10,746 bases of DNA from Oligoflexia bacterium (GTDB lineage Bacteria; Bdellovibrionota; UBA1018), in the NCBI GenBank assembly GCA_025352185.1, contig JANXTV010000173.1:1-10746 (forward strand), read 5' to 3'. The notes under the pieces were generated by a model. It worked only from the letters and a program-made list of their open reading frames with translations, had not been told where the DNA came from and did not search any database. The position numbers and the translations under genes are program-made. Positions 6,714 to 10,746 of the stretch are shown here, piece by piece (positions within the stretch are counted from its first letter, which is position 1; each line of letters starts with the position of its first letter).

Positions 6714-7952
6714 TTACGCGGTCGCTTCCGTGGGATCGACGGGGCGCTTCCAGTGCGGGTAACGGATGAGCATGATCAGTCCCGGAATCATAAGGAGAGT
6801 GGCGATAATAAAGTAGTTTTCCCAGCCCACGGCCTCCTTAAGGTAACCCGTCGGGGCGGAGAGGATCTTCGTCGGCACCGCCATGAGGGACGTAAAGAGG
6901 GCGTACTGGGTGGCGGTAAAACGCTTATTACAAAGCGACATCAGAAACGCCGCGTAGGCCGCCGTTCCCATCCCACTCGCCAAGTTTTCGCCGCCAATCG
7001 TAAAGATCAGCGCGAGGCGATCATTCCCCACGCGGGCCATCATCACGAAGAGTAGATTCGCCAGTCCCTGGAAGATCCCGAAGATGACCAGCGCGCGGAA
7101 GAGACCGAGGCGAGGAATCAGCGCCCCGCCGATCAGAGTACCCACGATCGTCGCGATCAGACCGAATACCTTCGTCACGGCGCCGATGTCGGTTTTCGTG
7201 AAACCGAGATCGAGGAAGAACTTCGTCATGAGCGCGGTGCCTACGGCTACGTCAAGCTTGTAGAGGAGGAGAAAGAAAATCACTTCGATTGCGCCCGGGC
7301 GGCGAAAAAACTCCATGAGCGGCTCGACCACCGCTTCCCGAAGCGTGCGCGGTGGTTTTCCCGTGACGGGTTCGGGCCCGAGGAACGTAGCGATCACTCC
7401 GACGACGATCGTCGCGGCCATGAAGGTATACACGATTTTCCACGAATAGTGATCGGCCATGATCAGGGCCAACCCGCCGGAGACGAGCATCGCGATTCGG
7501 TAGCCCATGATATAGAGCGCCGATCCCGCGCCGTATTCCTTCTCTTCGAGGGCTTCCGTACGGTACGCGTCGATGACGATATCCTGGGAAGACGCGAAGA
7601 ACGCAACCAGCACGGCGAGCGTCGCCATCGCCGTCAGACTAAAGCTCGGACTCGTTAACGCCATCCCCGCAATCGAAGCAGCCAAACCGATCTGCGTCAC
7701 AAGCATCCATCCTCGGCGCCGCCCGAGAAACTTCGGATAGAAACGGTCCATTAATGGCGCCCAAATAAACTTCCAGTTGTAGGGGATTCCGACCAGGGCG
7801 AAGAGACCGATCGTTTTAATATCCACGTTCTCGGTCGCTAGCCAGGCCTGGAGGGTTCCGGCCGTTAATGCGTAGGGAATCCCCGCAGAAAACCCGAGTA
7901 AAAGCATCACGAACATGCGCCGAGAAACAAAGATCTGGAAGATTGATTTCAT
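6714..7952 (-). CDS. ampG: AmpG-like muropeptide permease (MFS)
   Basis: The 412-residue inner-membrane protein of the AmpG branch of the major facilitator superfamily probably imports GlcNAc-anhydroMurNAc-(peptide) released during peptidoglycan turnover, for recycling in the cytosol. Diagnostic features are GFSAGIPYAL (20-29), NWKFIWAPLMDRF (59-71), LGRRRGWML (76-84) and SQDIVIDAYRTEAL (122-135), the last being the AmpG hallmark. About 12 hydrophobic segments are visible. The protein is shorter than E. coli AmpG (491 residues, two extra helices) but within the range of 12-helix homologues. The ATG at 7952 begins a typical N-terminus (SIFQIFVSRRMFVMLLLG); the open frame to 8033 would overlap the divergent tldD start. 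No clear Shine-Dalgarno precedes it. It heads the minus-strand run and faces away from tldD across 62 bp. Substrate is inferred from family membership; no beta-lactamase regulator lies nearby. Confidence 0.88.
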   Translation of the reverse strand: MKSIFQIFVSRRMFVMLLLGFSAGIPYALTAGTLQAWLATENVDIKTIGLFALVGIPYNWKFIWAPLMDRFYPKFLGRRRGWMLVTQIGLAASIAGMALTSPSFSLTAMATLAVLVAFFASSQDIVIDAYRTEALEEKEYGAGSALYIMGYRIAMLVSGGLALIMADHYSWKIVYTFMAATIVVGVIATFLGPEPVTGKPPRTLREAVVEPLMEFFRRPGAIEVIFFLLLYKLDVAVGTALMTKFFLDLGFTKTDIGAVTKVFGLIATIVGTLIGGALIPRLGLFRALVIFGIFQGLANLLFVMMARVGNDRLALIFTIGGENLASGMGTAAYAAFLMSLCNKRFTATQYALFTSLMAVPTKILSAPTGYLKEAVGWENYFIIATLLMIPGLIMLIRYPHWKRPVDPTEATA

Positions 7953-7954
7953 CG

Positions 7955-7978
7955 TTACGCTAAAGATAGCATGCGTAA
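7955..7978. promoter_or_regulatory. Inverted repeat in the ampG/tldD divergent region
   Basis: TTACGC (7955-7960) and GCGTAA (7973-7978) are perfect inverted 6-bp arms separated by 12 bp. Within them GCTA-AAGA-TAGC (7959-7970) forms a second, nested dyad. It lies in the only 62-bp gap between the two divergent start codons and so could be an operator for both directions. It ends 36 bp before the tldD ATG and begins 2 bp beyond the ampG ATG, inside the presumed ampG leader. No regulator can be named. Confidence 0.35.
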
Positions 7979-8014
7979 TTGTAATTGGAAGCAACCCACC
8001 GAAAAGAAGACACC

Positions 8015-9613
8015 ATGACCCACTCGAATCCACTCCACCGTGCGCGTTTAAGCTCTGACCTCGAATCCCTTCGCCCGAAATTTAACGATATCCTCGGGAC
8101 TCTCGAAGCGAATCCGAGCTGGTACGCATCGGTATTTTTCGAGCGCAAATCGAACCAAACTTTTTCGGCTAACTTAAAGCAGACGCAGCTCTCCGACTCC
8201 GTGTCGAGCGGTGCGGTCCTCCGCATTTACGATGGGTATACCCTCTTCGAACAAGCCACGGACGAAACCGATCCGACCACCCTCCTGAAGGAAGCGCGCG
8301 AACTCGTAGCGCGAGTAAAAACTTCCGAAGCCGCTTCGGTGGCGGCGGGAGCGGTAAAACGCCCTTATTCGGCGCCGAACTGGAAAGTTCGGATGGCGAA
8401 TACTCTGGACCCAGAAATTATGGCCCAAATCCCATCGGTCGTCGACGCGAAGACCCCGGTCCATTTCGGAATCGGATACGAGAAAAATCCGACGACCGCG
8501 ACCACCGAAATGCGCCTGACCTACCTAAAGGGCCTGATCGAACGCGTGAAATCCCTCGCCCCGAAAGCGTCGATGTCGGCCGCGGAAATTACCTTCATCA
8601 CGGCCCGCGAAGGGCTCGCGGTAGAAGAATCCATTTTCGTCGATCGGGAGTCGAACCTTTCGCAAACTCTCTACCGGGTTTCCCTGACGCTTATCCTGAT
8701 GAGTGGAGCCGAGCGCTCCGCAAATCGTTTCGGTGGACTCGGCGGATCGGAAGCCATCGAAGTTTCGGACGCAAACATTATTGAAATGCTCGAAGACCTA
8801 CGCGCTTTAAAGAATGCGGATCGACTGAAGCCTGGAAAATATACATTGCTCCTCGGGCCGACGCTTTCGGGCGTTCTCGCCCACGAAGCTTTCGGTCACT
8901 CGCAAGAGGGCGACACCTGCGCCCGCGGCCGCAGTAAGGCGTGGGAACTCCATAAGGAAGGCTCCCTCGTTGGGAATGAGCACGCGACGATTTTAAATAG
9001 TCCGGCCGTTTATAAGAACGCGACCGAAAAATCCGCCGCCTGGGGCTCCTACTTCTTCGATGAAGAAGGCTGGCTCGCACAGGAACAGGTCATTCTCGAT
9101 AAGGGAGTCCTGAGTTCTCCCATGACGAATTTAACCTCGGCGCTTCGCCTCGGGATTCCGCGCTCTTCGAATGGAAAGCGTGAAAGCTGGCAGAACGGTG
9201 TTTATACGCGCCAAACGAACACCTACTTCTCCGCGGGAGATAAAACGGTCGACGAACTCGTCGCGATGATCGACTACGGGTTTGTCGGTATGAAAGCCGC
9301 CGGCGGGATGGAAGATCCGAAAGGGATGGGCATCCAAGTCGGCGTCCAGTACCTGAAAGAAGTAAAGAACGGGAAGTTCACCGGAAAAGTCTTCAAGGGT
9401 CCGGCGGGCGGAGATATCCAGATCACGGGCTACGTGCCTGATGTATTAAACTCCATCATCGCTAAATCTAAAATTGAAGCGACGAGTTCCAGCCCCGACA
9501 CCGTAAAGCATCCGTTTAACGACTGCGGTGGCTGTGGAAAGTACCATAAAGAAATCGTCTACGCCGGATGCGGCGGACCCCACATGCTCCTTAAAGATCA
9601 GATCCTCGGATAA
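8015..9613 (+). CDS. tldD: TldD metalloprotease subunit
   Basis: The 532-residue protein belongs to the TldD/PmbA (U62) family. In E. coli TldD and TldE form a heterodimeric zinc protease that degrades unfolded peptides, processes microcin B17 and helps degrade the CcdA antitoxin. The catalytic subunit carries HExxxH: here HEAFGHSQEGD begins at His290, giving ligands His290 and His295 with Glu291. The C-terminal conserved Cys block appears as DCGGCGK (503-509), with Cys507 in the position of the third ligand, followed by GCGGPHMLL. The protein is about 50 residues longer than E. coli TldD. It has no signal peptide, consistent with a cytoplasmic location. The ATG at 8015 was chosen because AAGAAGA lies 4 bp upstream; an in-frame TTG at 7985 would add ten polar residues. 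The pmbA gene follows after 28 bp, so both are probably co-transcribed. Confidence 0.93.
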   Translation: MTHSNPLHRARLSSDLESLRPKFNDILGTLEANPSWYASVFFERKSNQTFSANLKQTQLSDSVSSGAVLRIYDGYTLFEQATDETDPTTLLKEARELVARVKTSEAASVAAGAVKRPYSAPNWKVRMANTLDPEIMAQIPSVVDAKTPVHFGIGYEKNPTTATTEMRLTYLKGLIERVKSLAPKASMSAAEITFITAREGLAVEESIFVDRESNLSQTLYRVSLTLILMSGAERSANRFGGLGGSEAIEVSDANIIEMLEDLRALKNADRLKPGKYTLLLGPTLSGVLAHEAFGHSQEGDTCARGRSKAWELHKEGSLVGNEHATILNSPAVYKNATEKSAAWGSYFFDEEGWLAQEQVILDKGVLSSPMTNLTSALRLGIPRSSNGKRESWQNGVYTRQTNTYFSAGDKTVDELVAMIDYGFVGMKAAGGMEDPKGMGIQVGVQYLKEVKNGKFTGKVFKGPAGGDIQITGYVPDVLNSIIAKSKIEATSSSPDTVKHPFNDCGGCGKYHKEIVYAGCGGPHMLLKDQILG

Positions 9614-9641
9614 ACGCCTTTCGACCCCTAGAAGAGAATAA

Positions 9642-10746
9642 ATGAAAAACTGGACGCTCGATCAACTGAAGCACGAACTTCGCGCGAAAAAAGAAATCAA
9701 GGGTTGGATCCTCACGCAGGAAAACCTCCATCGCCGGGAGCGCTATTTTCTACTCGACTCCGGAAAGCTCGCCATCGATCAAGACCGAGAAGTTCATTCG
9801 CAGTCGATCGATGTCCGACTTTTCGTCTCGGTCGGAAAGGACGGCCGTCAGGGAGAGATTTCTAAAAAATTCGTTCAAGAAAAACCGATCGCAGTTCAGC
9901 TCGAATCTGCCGTGCTAGCCGCACGGGAAACCGATTACGAAGCGTGGGATTTACCGACGGAACTTCCGAAGGATATTCCAGAAGTAAAATCTTGCGATCC
10001 GAAAATGGGAGAAGACCTCCAGGGTTCGATGGATTCGGTCACCCGCGAAATTCGCGACGCCGTACTCGTTCCTCGGAAGACTGCATTTAACTCCTCCGAA
10101 CTCTTCATGAGCGTGCACGACCGTGAACTCCACCTCTCAAATGGCCTCATTCACCGAACGAAACAAAGCCGGATGTACGTCGAAGCGGCTTACTCGTTTA
10201 CGAAGGACGGACGGAGCGACGAATACCTTCACACGGCTTGGACGATCAGCCCGAAGGATATTTCCGTAAGCCACCTCTTCCAGGAAGCGAGCGACCGCGC
10301 CGAAATTTCTCTGGATACGAAGAAGCCCATCACCGGGAAATATTCGGTCATACTCGACGCCGACGTCCTCGCTAAACTTTTTAATTCTTCCGCATTTTTA
10401 CTCTCGGCACGAAGCGAATACCTCGATCTTCCCCATAAGAAGCCGGGGGACGATTTCATCGGCGGCGCCACGGGTGACCTCGTCACCATCACGCTCGATC
10501 CTTCACTCGAATACGGTGCGATCACGACCGGGGTAGCCGATACCGGGACGGTACAGCGCCCGGTCGTGCTGGTTGAAAAGAATAAAGTCGTTACGACGGC
10601 GATCGACCCTCAGCACGGACAGTATCTGAAGAAAAAGTCGGGAACTTACCGCGGGAGTATCGTCCTCGATGCAGGCGCCCTCGACCATTCCCAGATGGTT
10701 CAAGCGGCGCCGAAGGTTCTGGAAATCCTCCAGTTCTCCGGCCTTT
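9642..10746 (+). CDS. pmbA: PmbA/TldE subunit, cut off at the window edge
   Basis: An open frame starts at ATG 9642 with GAAGAG 5 bp upstream and stays open for 368 codons to the last bases, so the 3' end lies outside. The product begins MKNWTLDQLKHEL and shows the layout of the TldD/PmbA family. A central part around GKYSVILDADVLAKLF (233-248) is followed by GDDFIGG (273-279) and by VADTGTVQRPVVLVE (302-316), equivalent to the stretch in PmbA where the family's domains meet. It has no HExxxH motif, as expected for TldE, which lacks the active site and pairs with the metal-bearing TldD. The position 28 bp after tldD supports a heterodimer made from one transcript. It is more divergent than TldD, so the PmbA name rests on family features plus adjacency. 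Confidence 0.85.
   Translation, partial: MKNWTLDQLKHELRAKKEIKGWILTQENLHRRERYFLLDSGKLAIDQDREVHSQSIDVRLFVSVGKDGRQGEISKKFVQEKPIAVQLESAVLAARETDYEAWDLPTELPKDIPEVKSCDPKMGEDLQGSMDSVTREIRDAVLVPRKTAFNSSELFMSVHDRELHLSNGLIHRTKQSRMYVEAAYSFTKDGRSDEYLHTAWTISPKDISVSHLFQEASDRAEISLDTKKPITGKYSVILDADVLAKLFNSSAFLLSARSEYLDLPHKKPGDDFIGGATGDLVTITLDPSLEYGAITTGVADTGTVQRPVVLVEKNKVVTTAIDPQHGQYLKKKSGTYRGSIVLDAGALDHSQMVQAAPKVLEILQFSGL

Noticed and set aside
5838..7055. A 405-codon open frame on the + strand
   Set aside because: It lies antisense across three convincing minus-strand genes (Xre-like, small exported, ampG 3' part), its product is Arg-rich without domain features, and its openness follows from the codon bias of the opposite strand.

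Overview
This 10.7 kb window is dense, protein-coding, moderately GC-rich chromosomal DNA from a Gram-negative bacterium. Lipoprotein and Sec signal peptides, an outer-membrane-type protein ending in an aromatic residue, and an AmpG muropeptide permease all indicate a diderm envelope. The gene styles (an exported ATP-grasp protein, a POT transporter, a small Lys-rich exported protein) recall predatory Bdellovibrionota, but no marker gene fixes the taxonomy, so this is an inference. I see no rRNA, tRNA, CRISPR array, insertion sequence or prophage gene.

Layout. (1) Bases 1-195 are a leader with a perfect TATAAT box and a stem-loop. They precede a + strand gene (196-1953) for a circularly permuted ATP-grasp protein that carries a signal peptide. 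(2) A GC-rich inverted repeat (1976-2020) lies between this gene and a convergent minus-strand gene (2021-2815) for a lipobox-bearing, beta-strand-rich protein. (3) A strong intrinsic terminator (2883-2919, minus strand) closes a run of five minus-strand genes. In transcription order these are an AmpG-like permease (7952-6714), a small exported protein with two cysteines (6647-6240), an MbcA/ParS/Xre-type toxin-binding-domain protein starting directly after the previous stop (6239-5871), a shortened malate-synthase-like protein (5794-4628) and a POT-family peptide transporter (4517-2952). (4) A 62-bp divergent region (7953-8014) containing an inverted repeat separates ampG from the + strand pair tldD (8015-9613) and pmbA/tldE (9642 to beyond the window edge).

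How the genes may work together. AmpG imports muropeptides, POT carriers import di- and tripeptides with protons, and TldD/TldE is a cytoplasmic metallopeptidase that degrades unfolded peptides. Side by side they suggest uptake and recycling of cell-wall and protein-derived peptides, which would suit a scavenging or predatory lifestyle. This link is inferred from gene content only.

The most unusual items are the malate synthase homologue, which is about 140 residues short and appears to lack the segment carrying the catalytic base; the ATP-grasp protein that keeps its nucleotide-site motifs yet appears to be exported; and the antitoxin-type domain protein with no visible toxin, in the same reading frame as a secreted protein and separated from it by one stop codon.
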